The notes: a model not told the origin generated them from the letters alone. A stretch of 64,000 nt of DNA from Pseudomarimonas salicorniae (GCF_023156535.1 NZ_JALNMH010000001.1:550914-614913), one strand, 5' to 3'; counted from the first letter of the stretch, positions 42,040-51,073 are shown. Program-made: numbers and translations.

Positions 42040-42666
42040 ATGAGCAGCCCTCTTACCCATCCCGGTGGCCTGTTCGATCAGGTCAGCGCCTATCTGGCCA
42101 GCGGCGGCTATGTCATGCCGCCCCTGGTCATCATCACCCTGGTGCTCTGGTATGCACTTGGCGCGCGCTGGGCGCTGCTGCAGCGCGGCAGCCAGAAGAA
42201 CGTGCGCGTGCTGCTGCGCAAGTACTCGCAGGGACGCGGCAAGGCCCCGGAAGGCATCGTCGACCAGGCCATCGTCCACGGCCTGAGGCTGCGGGACGAG
42301 GGGCAGGCGCCGCTGCGCCGCTATCTGGACGACGCTTTCGCCGACTACGAGGCGCGCATCAAGCGCTTTGCCAGCACGGTGACGACCATGGTCGCCATCG
42401 CCCCGCTGCTCGGCCTGCTCGGCACCGTCGCCGGCATGATCGAAACCTTCGATTCGCTGGGCGACATGAGCCTGTTCTCGCAGTCCGGCGGCATCGCCGG
42501 CGGCATCGCCACCGCCCTGTTCACCACCCAGATGGGCCTGGTCGTCGCCGTGCCGGGCGTCATCTGCAAGGCGCTGCTCGACCGCCGCCAGCATCAGATC
42601 GAGATCGACCTGGCGCAGATCAAGGATCTGCTGACCAGCAACACGCACCTGGACCAGGACGCCTAA
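42040..42666 (+). CDS. exbB: ExbB/TolQ-family proton channel subunit
   Basis: A 208-residue canonical MotA/TolQ/ExbB protein with three TM helices: ~24-44 (PLVIITLVLWYALGARWALL), ~112-132 (TVTTMVAIAPLLGLLGTVAG) and ~150-172 (IATALFTTQMGLVVAVPGVI). With ExbD it forms the proton-driven motor for TonB. It is 23 bp after the ttpC-like gene and three bp before exbD. Confidence 0.93.
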   Translation: MSSPLTHPGGLFDQVSAYLASGGYVMPPLVIITLVLWYALGARWALLQRGSQKNVRVLLRKYSQGRGKAPEGIVDQAIVHGLRLRDEGQAPLRRYLDDAFADYEARIKRFASTVTTMVAIAPLLGLLGTVAGMIETFDSLGDMSLFSQSGGIAGGIATALFTTQMGLVVAVPGVICKALLDRRQHQIEIDLAQIKDLLTSNTHLDQDA

Positions 42667-42669
42667 GCC

Positions 42670-43083
42670 ATGCTCCGCCGTCGCCCGCGCGCCAGCACCG
42701 ACACCACGGTCGATCTCACCCCGATGATCGACATGACCTTCATCCTGCTGATCTTCTTCATGGTCTCGACGACCTTCGTCAAGGACATGAAGATCGACCT
42801 CAACCGGCCGGGCGCGCAGAGCCAGAGCGTGGCCTCGACCAAGGCGATCCGGATCTACATCGACCGCCAGGGCGAGACCTATCTCGAGGGTGAGCCGATC
42901 CGCAGCTGGGTGATCCAGAGCCGTGTGCGCGACCAGCTCTCGGGCATGACCCAGAAGTCGGTGCTGGTGGTGACCGACGCCAACGTGCCCTCGCAGAAGC
43001 TGATCGACGTAGTCGACGCCGCGCGCCTCGCGGGCGCCGAGGACGTCGGTGTCGCCACCGTGGCCGAGGCCGGGGAAGGCTGA
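42670..43083 (+). CDS. exbD: ExbD/TolR-family protein
   Basis: A 137-residue protein: short N-terminus, one TM helix (~18-38) whose start carries the conserved proton-carrying Asp in VDLTPMIDMTFILLIFFMVS, then a periplasmic ExbD domain (ALKAIRIYIDRQG-like, LVVTDANVPSQKLIDVVDAA). It pairs with ExbB to use the proton gradient. Three bp separate it from each neighbour, a tight operon. Confidence 0.95.
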   Translation: MLRRRPRASTDTTVDLTPMIDMTFILLIFFMVSTTFVKDMKIDLNRPGAQSQSVASTKAIRIYIDRQGETYLEGEPIRSWVIQSRVRDQLSGMTQKSVLVVTDANVPSQKLIDVVDAARLAGAEDVGVATVAEAGEG

Positions 43084-43086
43084 GCG

Positions 43087-43719
43087 ATGAACCCGCTGCG
43101 CAATCCGCGACTGGTCGGCGGCGCGAGCGCGGCGCTGGGCCTGATCCTGGTCATGACCCTCGTGCTCACCATGAACACCCAGCTTGCGCGGCCCGATGAC
43201 GACGCCGGCAGGGCCGCCAGCAGCATCGACGTGGTGAAGAAGGAAAAGCCGCCGCAGCCCGAGCCGGTCAAGCGCCCCGAGCCGCCCAGGCGCAAGCCGC
43301 AGCGCAACGCGCCGGCACCCCTGGTCGGCCTCGACTCCGGCCTTGCCGGCCTCAGCTTCGGTCTGCCCGGCTTCGACGCCAGCGAGCTGGACCTCGGCAA
43401 GGGCCTGCTCGGTGATTCCGGCGACGTGGTGATGACCGACGACTCGGTCGACGTGCCGCCGCGACCGATCGTCCAGGCGCCGATGGCCTATCCCTCGCGG
43501 GCCAAGGCCAGCGGCGTCACCGGCTATGTCGTGCTCAGCGTCCTGATCGGGCCGACCGGCCAGGTGGAGAAGGTCAAGGTGTTGGAGTCGCAGCCCTCCG
43601 GGGTTTTCGACGATGTCGCAGCGGCCGGCGTACAGGGCTGGAAATTCGAGCCGGCCCAGTACAAGGGCGAGAACGTCCGCGTCTGGGCCAAGCAGCGGGT
43701 GAGGTTCGATCTGTCATGA
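43087..43719 (+). CDS. tonB: TonB-family protein of the TtpC-type module
   Basis: A 210-residue TonB: TM helix ~13-30 (AALGLILVMTLVLTMN), Lys/Pro-rich periplasmic spacer (KKEKPPQPEPVKRPEPPRRK), then a TonB C-terminal domain (YPSRAKASGVTGYVVLSVLI ... GWKFEPAQYKGENVRVW). It is shorter than E. coli TonB, as TonB2 proteins are. Its TGA stop is overlapped by an ATG at 43716 (ATGA) that was probably the original start of the next gene; a REP palindrome follows 20 bp later. Confidence 0.94.
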   Translation: MNPLRNPRLVGGASAALGLILVMTLVLTMNTQLARPDDDAGRAASSIDVVKKEKPPQPEPVKRPEPPRRKPQRNAPAPLVGLDSGLAGLSFGLPGFDASELDLGKGLLGDSGDVVMTDDSVDVPPRPIVQAPMAYPSRAKASGVTGYVVLSVLIGPTGQVEKVKVLESQPSGVFDDVAAAGVQGWKFEPAQYKGENVRVWAKQRVRFDLS

Positions 43720-43739
43720 GCGACGTGACCACCTCCGCT

Positions 43740-43806
43740 GTAGGAGCCAGCTTGCTGGCGATCCACACCTGCCGATCGGAGCGTTCGCCAGCAAGCTGGC
43801 TCCTGC
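43740..43806. repeat. REP palindrome, copy 2, at the 5' end of the TPR gene
   Basis: Arms 43740-43761 (GTAGGAGCCAGCTTGCTGGC...) and 43785-43806, 22 bp each with one mismatch, around a 23-bp centre. The left arm is identical to that of the copy at 11577-11598. It lies inside a tight operon, just after the tonB stop and just before the signal-peptide start of the TPR gene, and keeps that frame open from the ATG at 43716. A hairpin here in the mRNA could reduce or uncouple translation of the TPR gene. Confidence 0.85.
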
Positions 43807-43811
43807 GGGGC

Positions 43812-44942
43812 ATGCGTGTGGCCATGATCGCGTTCTGTCTGAGCATCGCCTTGCCCGCGCTGGCCCAGGATGAAGTCGACTACGTCGAGCTTGCCGCTGT
43901 GCTTGCGCGCGACGGCGAAATGGAGCGCGCCGAAGAGGCGCTGCGCAACGTCGATCTCGACGCCGAGGGCGTCGATCTGGCCAAGTACCACACCGTGCGC
44001 GGCCTGGTCGCCATGGAGCGCCAGCAGCTCGAGACCGCCGCCGAGGCCTTTGGCGCTGCCTTCGCGGCTGGCGAGACGGATCCGCTGATCCACCTGTATC
44101 GCGCCCAGGCCCTGTTTGGCCTCGATCGCTACGCCGATGCGATTGCCGCCATCGAGCAGGCCGGCGAGCCGGTCGAGGGCCTGTCCGGCGCCTGGCTGAT
44201 GCGCGCCCATGCCGAGTGGATGCTGGATCGCCGGCAGGCGGCGATGGACACCCTGCGCGAGGCCAGCGGCCGTTTCCCCTCGAACACGTCGTTCCAGCGC
44301 CGTCAGGTGTTCTACCTGATCGAGGCCGGGCTGTATCAGGAAGCCGCCGAGCTGGGCCGCGACTATCTTTCGCGGGTCGAGGGCAAGCCGGAGGACTTCG
44401 TCGCCATCGGCACCGCCCTGCGCCGCGCGCGCAGCTTCGACGAGGCGCTGCAGTTCCTGGAGGCCGCCCGCCTTGCGCACCCCGAGGACGGCAATATCGG
44501 CAAGGCGCTGGCGCAGACCTGGCTGGAGAAGGGCAACGCCTACGCTGCCGCCGAGATCCTCGCCATCGAGGCCGAGCGCGAGCCCGCCCTGCTGGCCGAA
44601 GCCGCCGAGCTGTTCCGCCGCGCCGGGCATCCGATGCGCGCGCTCATGCTCAATGCCCGCATCAGCGACAGCGAGCGCAAGCTCAAGCAGCGCGTCGGCA
44701 TCCTGGTCGAGCTCGGCCGCTTCGAGCAGGTCGCCGGCATGGAGGCCGCGCTGTACCGCGCCGGTCTGCTCGCCGACGAGGACATCCGCTATGCGCTGGC
44801 CTACGCGCACTTCCGCGGCGGCAACTTTGAGGCGGTCGAGCGCCATCTCTCGGCGCTCAAGCGCCCTGAGCTGTTCCGCAAGGCCACCGAACTCCGCCGC
44901 CTGATGCAGGACTGCGCCGACGCGCGCTGGACCTGCGCGTGA
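43812..44942 (+). CDS. Exported TPR-repeat protein of the TonB module
   Basis: A 376-residue protein from the ATG at 43812: signal peptide (MRVAMIAFCLSIALPALAQ), then repeated TPR-like helices (AEEALRNVDLDAEGVDLAKY, LIHLYRAQALFGLDRYADAI, ALRRARSFDEALQFLEAARL). In TonB2/TtpC operons a periplasmic TPR protein usually closes the set and supports uptake. The frame stays open back to an ATG at 43716 that overlaps the tonB stop, but that start would place 32 REP-encoded residues before the signal peptide. I therefore prefer 43812, although its ribosome site (GCGGGG) is weak. Confidence 0.85.
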   Translation: MRVAMIAFCLSIALPALAQDEVDYVELAAVLARDGEMERAEEALRNVDLDAEGVDLAKYHTVRGLVAMERQQLETAAEAFGAAFAAGETDPLIHLYRAQALFGLDRYADAIAAIEQAGEPVEGLSGAWLMRAHAEWMLDRRQAAMDTLREASGRFPSNTSFQRRQVFYLIEAGLYQEAAELGRDYLSRVEGKPEDFVAIGTALRRARSFDEALQFLEAARLAHPEDGNIGKALAQTWLEKGNAYAAAEILAIEAEREPALLAEAAELFRRAGHPMRALMLNARISDSERKLKQRVGILVELGRFEQVAGMEAALYRAGLLADEDIRYALAYAHFRGGNFEAVERHLSALKRPELFRKATELRRLMQDCADARWTCA

Positions 44943-44961
44943 CCCTCCAACGGACTGATCG

Positions 44962-47900
44962 ATGAAATGCCCCGCACTCGCTTTGGCCGCGCTGGCGCTG
45001 GCCACCCGCCTGGCGCTGGCCGCTGACCCGGCCGAGGTATCGATCTACCTGTTCGATGACGTCACCCCCGTCGCCGACGTCGAGGTGCTGGTCGACGGCA
45101 AGCTGCTCGGCCGCACCAGCGAGGCCGGTGCCATCGCGCTGACCCTGCCCGCCGGCGCGCGCACCGTGGTGCTGCGCAGGGGCTCGGAAGAATTGCTGAA
45201 CCTGCCGCTGGAACTGCAGGAGAAAGAGAACGCCCAGCTGATCGCGACCCTGCAGCCGAACGCCGCCCCGCGGGTGGTGATCGAAAGCTCTCACCGCGAC
45301 GGCAGTGCCGCGATCGGGGCGCCGCAGCCGGAAGCCGCCGGCCCGCCGGGCCAGCTGTCCGGTCGCATCATCAACACCGAGAACGGCACGCCGATTGCCA
45401 ATGCGCGGGTCTACGTCAGCGGCACCCCGCTCGACATCGTCACCGATGCCGAGGGCAACTTCAGCGCCGAGCTGCCCTCCGGCGACTATTCGATCTCGAT
45501 TATCGCCGCCAACTTCAGCACCCTCACTCTCGACGGCGTGAAGATCACTGCCGGCGAGACCACCCAGCGTCCAATCGAACTGACCCCGGCCGGCTTCGAG
45601 CTGCCCGAGTTCGTGGTGCTGGAGCCCTTCGTCGAGGGCTCGCTGGCGGCGTTCGTCGAGGAGAAGCGCAGTTCGTCCGCGGTCGCCGATATCCTAGGCG
45701 CGGAACAGATCTCCCGCGCCGGCGACTCCGACGCCGCCGGCGCGCTCAAGCGCGTCACCGGCCTGACCCTGGTCGATGGCAAGTTCGTCTACGTGCGTGG
45801 CCTCGGCGAGCGCTACTCCTCGGTCCTGCTCAACGGCGCGCAGATTCCCAGCCCGGACCCAACCCGGCGCGTCGTCCCGCTCGATCTGTTCCCCACCGAG
45901 ATCCTCCAGGGCATCGTGGTGCAGAAGACCTACACCGCCGACATGCCCGGCGAGTTCGGCGGCGGCACCATCCAGTTGCGCACCCGCGGCGTGCCGGACA
46001 GCTTCCTGCTCAGGGCCTCGCTGGGCATCGGCTATGCCGACGGCACCACCGGCGAGGACGGCCTGACCTATGCCGGCGGCCATCGCGACTGGACCGGCAG
46101 GGACGATGGCACCCGCGAAGCCCCGGCGAACCTGCTTGGCCCCGCGCTGCCCAGCGATCCTGCAGAGCTGGAGGCGCTCGGTGAGGAGCTGGCCGGGCGC
46201 GGGTTCGGCGTGTTCGAGCGGCACATCGGTGCGAACAGCAGCGCCTCGTTCTCGGTGGGCGATGATTTCCGCTTCGATGACGCGGGCTGGAGCCTCGGCT
46301 ACATCGCTGCCTTCCGGCACAGCCAGAGCTGGGATACGCGCGACGAGCAGCGCAACGGCTTCAGCGTGCTGGGCAACGGCACCCTGATCCCGCTCAGCGC
46401 GTTCGAGCGGCGCAAGACCGAGCGGGCGATCGACGCCGGGCTGTTCTTTTCCACCGGACTCAAGATCGGCGAGCACCACGACATCGTCGGCACCGCCTTC
46501 CAGGTTCGCCAGACGATCGATGAGACCCAGATCGACGAGGGCCTGCTGGGCTCGGGCAATATCGAGCGTCAGTTCGCGCTGGAGTGGGTGGAGAACGAAC
46601 TGACTACCAAGCAGCTCGGCGGCGAACATTCGCTGGTCGGGCTGGGCGGAATGGTCGTGTCCTGGCAGGTCACCGACTCGCGCGCGGTCAGGTACTCGCC
46701 CTTCACTCGTGAGTACGGCTTCTCCCTCGACGAGGAGTTCGGTGAGTTCTTCTACAACGGGCAGAACTTCATCCGCTTCGAGGATCTGGTCGACGATGCC
46801 GGGCAGGGCCGCTTCGACCTCAAGTGGCCGTGGCGCTTCAACGACACCGACAGCCTCACCCTGATGGCTGGCGTGGACAAGGTGGAGCGCGAGCGCCGAT
46901 CGTCCATCGAGCGGTTCGCCTTTCGTGGCGGTCGCGTCAACAACGCTACCGATATTCGCGACGTTCTGTTGCCTGACCGTATCGGCCCGGACCGCAGCCA
47001 GCTGCGCCTGCAGCGCTCGACCCTGTCCACCGATGCCTACACGGCCTCGCAGACGCTGGATGCGTTCTATCTGAGCAGCGATCTGGTCTGGGGCGACTGG
47101 CGCGTGAACCTGGGCGTGCGCGAAGAGCGCAATGACCAGGAGGTGATCACCCAGCCGCTGTTCGGCAGCGCGGGCGTGCCGCCGGTTGTCGGCAGCATCG
47201 AGGCCACCGATCGACTGCCTTCAGGCTCGGTCACCTGGGCCTACACCGAGAAGGCCCAGCTGCGCCTTGGCTACAGCAGGACCGTGTCGCGGCCCGACTT
47301 CCGCGAGCAGTCCGAAGCGCCCTTCATCGACCCTCAGCTGGACATCCGCGTGCAGGGCAACCCGGACCTGAAGGCAGCCGTTGTGGAGAGCCGCGACCTG
47401 CGCTGGGAGTACTACTTCACCCCGACCGAAAGCTTCTCGGTGGCTTACTTCGAGAAGGACTTCGTCAACCCGATCGAGCTGGTCCGCATCCCGGCCTCGG
47501 GCGAGCTGCTCGGCATCCGCAATGCCGCCTCGGCTACCAACCGTGGTGTCGAGTTCGACCTGTACAAGTCGTTGGGTGAGGTGTCCGCCATCAACTGGCT
47601 GCCCGGCTGGCTGAAGGGGCTGCCCTGGGCGGATCTCTATATCGGTGGCAACTACGCCTATATCGATTCCGAGATCGACCTCGGCGACAACCAGGGCACC
47701 CAGACCAACGCGCGCCGGCCACTTCAGGGGCAGTCGCCCTATGTCGGCAACCTCAGTCTGTCCTATCTGCATCCGGAGGGGGATGTCGAGGCAACCCTGC
47801 TCTACAACGTGTCCGGCGAGCGCATCTCCCAGGTCGGCGACTCGGGGGTGCCCGACATCTACGAGCAGCCGTTAAAGCAGCTCGACTTCACGCTCAGCAG

Positions 47901-48045
47901 CCAGCTGCCCTGGGAAGGCTGGAAGGCCAAGCTGCGGCTGCGCAACATTCTCGATCCCGAGGCGCGCTACAGCGTCGGCAGCGAGACCTCGCGCAGCTTC
48001 CGCAAGGGTCGTGAGATCAACCTGAGTGTCGAGTGGCGCTACTGA
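44962..48045 (+). CDS. TonB-dependent receptor with N-terminal carboxypeptidase-regulatory-like domain
   Basis: A 1027-residue outer-membrane receptor. Signal peptide 1-21; a beta domain (~22-95) with PEGA-like strands; a carboxypeptidase-regulatory-like domain ~130-210 (LSGRIINTENGTPIANARVY); a plug with GALKRVTGLTLVDGKFVYVR and GLGERYSSVLLNGAQIPSPD; then a barrel ending in an aromatic residue (LSVEWRY). The plug sequence type is known from Shewanella and Bacteroidetes receptors of unknown substrate. It follows the TPR gene by 19 bp, so it shares a transcript with its own TonB engine. It and the next gene probably form one substrate-capture system. Confidence 0.9.
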   Translation: MKCPALALAALALATRLALAADPAEVSIYLFDDVTPVADVEVLVDGKLLGRTSEAGAIALTLPAGARTVVLRRGSEELLNLPLELQEKENAQLIATLQPNAAPRVVIESSHRDGSAAIGAPQPEAAGPPGQLSGRIINTENGTPIANARVYVSGTPLDIVTDAEGNFSAELPSGDYSISIIAANFSTLTLDGVKITAGETTQRPIELTPAGFELPEFVVLEPFVEGSLAAFVEEKRSSSAVADILGAEQISRAGDSDAAGALKRVTGLTLVDGKFVYVRGLGERYSSVLLNGAQIPSPDPTRRVVPLDLFPTEILQGIVVQKTYTADMPGEFGGGTIQLRTRGVPDSFLLRASLGIGYADGTTGEDGLTYAGGHRDWTGRDDGTREAPANLLGPALPSDPAELEALGEELAGRGFGVFERHIGANSSASFSVGDDFRFDDAGWSLGYIAAFRHSQSWDTRDEQRNGFSVLGNGTLIPLSAFERRKTERAIDAGLFFSTGLKIGEHHDIVGTAFQVRQTIDETQIDEGLLGSGNIERQFALEWVENELTTKQLGGEHSLVGLGGMVVSWQVTDSRAVRYSPFTREYGFSLDEEFGEFFYNGQNFIRFEDLVDDAGQGRFDLKWPWRFNDTDSLTLMAGVDKVERERRSSIERFAFRGGRVNNATDIRDVLLPDRIGPDRSQLRLQRSTLSTDAYTASQTLDAFYLSSDLVWGDWRVNLGVREERNDQEVITQPLFGSAGVPPVVGSIEATDRLPSGSVTWAYTEKAQLRLGYSRTVSRPDFREQSEAPFIDPQLDIRVQGNPDLKAAVVESRDLRWEYYFTPTESFSVAYFEKDFVNPIELVRIPASGELLGIRNAASATNRGVEFDLYKSLGEVSAINWLPGWLKGLPWADLYIGGNYAYIDSEIDLGDNQGTQTNARRPLQGQSPYVGNLSLSYLHPEGDVEATLLYNVSGERISQVGDSGVPDIYEQPLKQLDFTLSSQLPWEGWKAKLRLRNILDPEARYSVGSETSRSFRKGREINLSVEWRY

Positions 48046-48167
48046 CGCCGGCCGCCTGTCATGGGGCGGTCATCTTCCTGCAGGATTCCTGAAAGACCCG
48101 CGAAGTAAGGTGCGCCCGGTGTCGGCGGAGGCCGGCCAGTCTCCCAACGAAACTCGAGGTTCATCCC

Positions 48168-49865
48168 ATGACCAAGCTTCGCAAGTCGCTGCTCGCGGCT
48201 GCCTGCACCTTCGCCCTTGCCGGCCAGGCCGCGGCCGTCCACATCAACGAGTCCTTCGACGGTGCCTGGGTCGATCCCTCGGCCGCCGGCAACCAGAAGG
48301 GCCTGATGGTCGACTACATCCCCAGCGCCAACACCTTCTTCTTCGCCTTCTTCACCTATGACGGCGCCGGCGACCAGCTGTGGACGGTGGGTGCCTTCGA
48401 GGTGCAGGACGGCGTGCGCGACTACACCGTGCCGGTGGAAGTCGTGACCGGCGGTCGCTTCAGCGAAGGCGGCAACCCGACCGGAGCGCCGATCGGCAGC
48501 GTCGACATCTCGGTCAACTGCGGCGCGATCAACCTCGACTTCACCCCCGCTTCCGGCGTGTCGCTGACCGCCGCCAGCTACAGCTTCGAGCCGAGCCTTG
48601 GCCTCGACAAGCTGAGCTCGGGCGAGTGCAACACCCCGGTCAACGACTGCCCGGCAGGCACCACCGCCGAGGGCGACCGCTGCGCCCTGCCGAGCAGCAT
48701 CAGCAACAACCTGATCCTGCCGGCCGGCAAGACCTATGTGGTCAATGGCCGTGTCTCGGTCGAGTCCGGCGGCAAACTGAGCATCGCCCCGGGCGTGACC
48801 GTGGTCGGCGGCGCCCAGGCCACCGCGCCGAACTTCATCTCGGTCAAGCAGGGCGGCCAGATCTACGCCAACGGCACCAAGGACCAGCCGATCACCTTCA
48901 CCGGGCCGGAAGCCGTGCCGGGTTCCTGGGCCGGCATCGTGATCGCCGGTCGCTCGATCTGCAACGACGCCACCGCCAACCAGCCCTGCCAGTTCGAGGC
49001 CGTGCCGGACATCACCTATGGTTCCTCCACCGCCCCGGTGCTGGACGACAATTCGGGCGTGCTGCGCTACGTGCGCATCCGCTGGGCCGGTCAGCAGATC
49101 GCTCCGAACGAAGAGCTCAACTCGCTGACCCTGCTCGGCGTCGGCAACGGCACCGTGCTGGAGTACGTGCAGGTCGACGGCGGCCTGGACGACGGCTTCG
49201 AGATGTTCGGCGGCAGCGTCAATGGCCGCTATCTGGTCTGCTCGAACATGGGCGACGACTGCTTCGACTTCGACCAGGGCTACAACGGCAAGCTGCAGTT
49301 CGGCCTCGGCTTCCAGGGCAGCAACCCCGACCTGACCTCGGACTCGAACGGCTTCGAGACCGACAATGACAGCAACAACAACGACAAGCAGCCGCGCACC
49401 ACGCCGAAGGTGGCCAACTTCACCATGGTCGGCACCCCGAGCGGCACCCGCGACGGCATGCGCATCCGCCGCGGCGCGGGCGGCAACTACGTCAACATGG
49501 TGGTGACCGGCTACACCCGCAGCTGCCTCAACCTGGACGATGCCGGCACCTTCGGCCTGGGCACCGCTTCTGCCCAGGGCGAGCTGTTCACCATGACCAA
49601 CAGCTTCATCGGCGGCTGCACCGGCAACACCTTCGACGACGCCTCGGGCGACCCGTACGCGGTGTCTGCCTGGTACAACGCTGGCACGGGCAACCAGAGC
49701 GGCAATCCGCAGCTCGACGGCTTCCTGCCGGCGGCGGGCTCCCCGGTGCTGAGCGGCGGCGGCGTGCTGGCCGACGGCTTCTTCCAGCCGACCGCATACC
49801 GCGGTGCCTTCGGCCCGGGTGAGAACTGGACCAAGGACTGGACCGTCAACCTGCCGAACCAGTAA
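48168..49865 (+). CDS. Exported beta-helix-like protein linked to the receptor
   Basis: A 565-residue protein with a signal peptide (1-24, ending GQAAAV). Domain 1 (~25-145; GAWVDPSAAGNQKGLMVDYI, FFFAFFTYDG) is a secreted domain type frequent in xanthomonads. After a Cys-rich linker (NDCPAGTTAEGDRC) comes a right-handed beta-helix-like body (~180-560): GGKLSIAPGVTVVGG, QIYANGTKDQPITFTGPE, SWAGIVIAGRS, LEYVQVDGGLDDGFEMFGG. Asp/Asn-rich turns (DNDSNNNDK) could bind calcium. It is the last gene of the TonB module and ends before a strong terminator. I infer a surface or periplasmic partner of the receptor; no catalytic motif was recognised. Confidence 0.8.
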   Translation: MTKLRKSLLAAACTFALAGQAAAVHINESFDGAWVDPSAAGNQKGLMVDYIPSANTFFFAFFTYDGAGDQLWTVGAFEVQDGVRDYTVPVEVVTGGRFSEGGNPTGAPIGSVDISVNCGAINLDFTPASGVSLTAASYSFEPSLGLDKLSSGECNTPVNDCPAGTTAEGDRCALPSSISNNLILPAGKTYVVNGRVSVESGGKLSIAPGVTVVGGAQATAPNFISVKQGGQIYANGTKDQPITFTGPEAVPGSWAGIVIAGRSICNDATANQPCQFEAVPDITYGSSTAPVLDDNSGVLRYVRIRWAGQQIAPNEELNSLTLLGVGNGTVLEYVQVDGGLDDGFEMFGGSVNGRYLVCSNMGDDCFDFDQGYNGKLQFGLGFQGSNPDLTSDSNGFETDNDSNNNDKQPRTTPKVANFTMVGTPSGTRDGMRIRRGAGGNYVNMVVTGYTRSCLNLDDAGTFGLGTASAQGELFTMTNSFIGGCTGNTFDDASGDPYAVSAWYNAGTGNQSGNPQLDGFLPAAGSPVLSGGGVLADGFFQPTAYRGAFGPGENWTKDWTVNLPNQ

Positions 49866-49916
49866 GCGTCAAGGCCGTCGCGACAGGGAAGCCGCCGCGG
49901 ATCGGGTAGTACGGTC

Positions 49917-49948
49917 GGGGCGCTCTTCGGAGCGCCCCGTTTCGTTTT
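49917..49948 (+). terminator. Rho-independent terminator with UUCG tetraloop
   Basis: GGGGCGCTC (49917-49925), loop TTCG, GAGCGCCCC (49930-49938): a perfect 9-bp G+C stem closed by a cUUCGg tetraloop, followed by GTTTCGTTTT. It lies 52 bp after the beta-helix gene and closes the TonB module. The leftward gene ends at 49997, so it may also help insulate the two units. Confidence 0.9.
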
Positions 49949-49996
49949 CGGCTGTGCCCAGGGGCGCGTGCCGGCGTGGGTGCGCCAGGCGATGCC

Positions 49997-51073
49997 TCAG
50001 GGCGCCAGGGAATAGGCCGAGAAGGCCTCGACCACGGCCTGCCCGTTGCGCGGGCCGCGGCCATTGAACTGCTCGCGCAGGGCGCTCGCCACCTGGCGCA
50101 GGCGCTCGGCATTGCCCTCCTTGGCCGCGGCGAAGGTGTCGCGCCCGATATCCGAACAGAAGCGGTGAAGTTCGAAGAAATAGCGCTCCTGCCCGTCGCT
50201 GAGGAAGCCGAGGCAGGGCTGTGCCGACTGCTCCGCATCCAGCGAGCGTCCACTGCGCATCTCGCGCTCCTGGCACAGCCGGCTGGCGCTCTCGGCCAGC
50301 CATGGGAAGGCCTCGCCGACATTGGCGGTATCGAGGTCCGAAGCCATCTGCGCCAGCTCCACCGCGCGCACCGCGCTCGGATCCTCGCGCCACCAGGGGA
50401 ACTCGCGATCAAGGAACAGCGGCAGCTGCGGCGCCAGTGCGCCGGCGGTGGTGACCACCTCGGCGGTGTTGAACTCCCCCGGCGGCGGGGTCGGCCGCGG
50501 ATCGAAGGTCGAACCGGCAATCATCATGTCCAGCGCGTCGTACAGGCCGCGATCGCGCAGTCCGTCGAAGCCGGAGAGGGCGAGAATGCGCCGCGTCTCG
50601 CAGATGCTCGCCGCCTCGTTGTTGCCGATCGGGTGGCTGAAGTCGACCTGCTCGCGTTGGCGCAGGTCGTGGCAGGTCGCGAACAGCGACAGGGCCAGCC
50701 ACTCGAACAGCGGCAGCCGCTTCAGCCCGACCGTATCCATCATCCGGCCAAGGCGGCCGTCGAGGATCTCCAGCGCGTGGTTCTCGTTGTGATAGTGATG
50801 GAAGTCGTCGCCCCAGCTGCCGTGGCGCATGCCGAGGCGGGCAAGGCTGATCATCAGGGCGCGTTCGACCCGATCCAGCAGCGCCGGGTCGGCATCGGCA
50901 AAGGCCTCGCGGAACGCGTCGCGGCGGCGCTCCAGCAGCTGCAGGAAATCCGGCCGGCAGTCGCGCAGCAGCCGCTCCGCCGTGACCGAATCGGGCACGG
51001 CCCGCTCGACGCCATCGGCTGGGAACGAATGCTTCAGCTGCAGGAACACGGGTTCCACCACTCCCGACGGCAT
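49997..51073 (-). CDS. HD/cyclic-nucleotide-phosphodiesterase-like protein
   Basis: A protein of ~358 residues. It carries FHHYHNENHALEIL (~80-93), then LFATCHDLRQ (~125) and FSHPIGNNEAASICETRRIL (~138-157): the HNxxH...HD pattern of metal phosphohydrolases, closest in look to class I cyclic-nucleotide phosphodiesterases. A later region (~225-255) carries DSDLDTANVGEAFPWL-like residues, with Asp that could complete the metal site. The start is uncertain: ATG at 51073 has no clear ribosome site, and the frame runs on to 51352 through radC, which is a shadow. It is downstream of radC on the same strand. Confidence 0.7.
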   Translation of the reverse strand: MPSGVVEPVFLQLKHSFPADGVERAVPDSVTAERLLRDCRPDFLQLLERRRDAFREAFADADPALLDRVERALMISLARLGMRHGSWGDDFHHYHNENHALEILDGRLGRMMDTVGLKRLPLFEWLALSLFATCHDLRQREQVDFSHPIGNNEAASICETRRILALSGFDGLRDRGLYDALDMMIAGSTFDPRPTPPPGEFNTAEVVTTAGALAPQLPLFLDREFPWWREDPSAVRAVELAQMASDLDTANVGEAFPWLAESASRLCQEREMRSGRSLDAEQSAQPCLGFLSDGQERYFFELHRFCSDIGRDTFAAAKEGNAERLRQVASALREQFNGRGPRNGQAVVEAFSAYSLAP

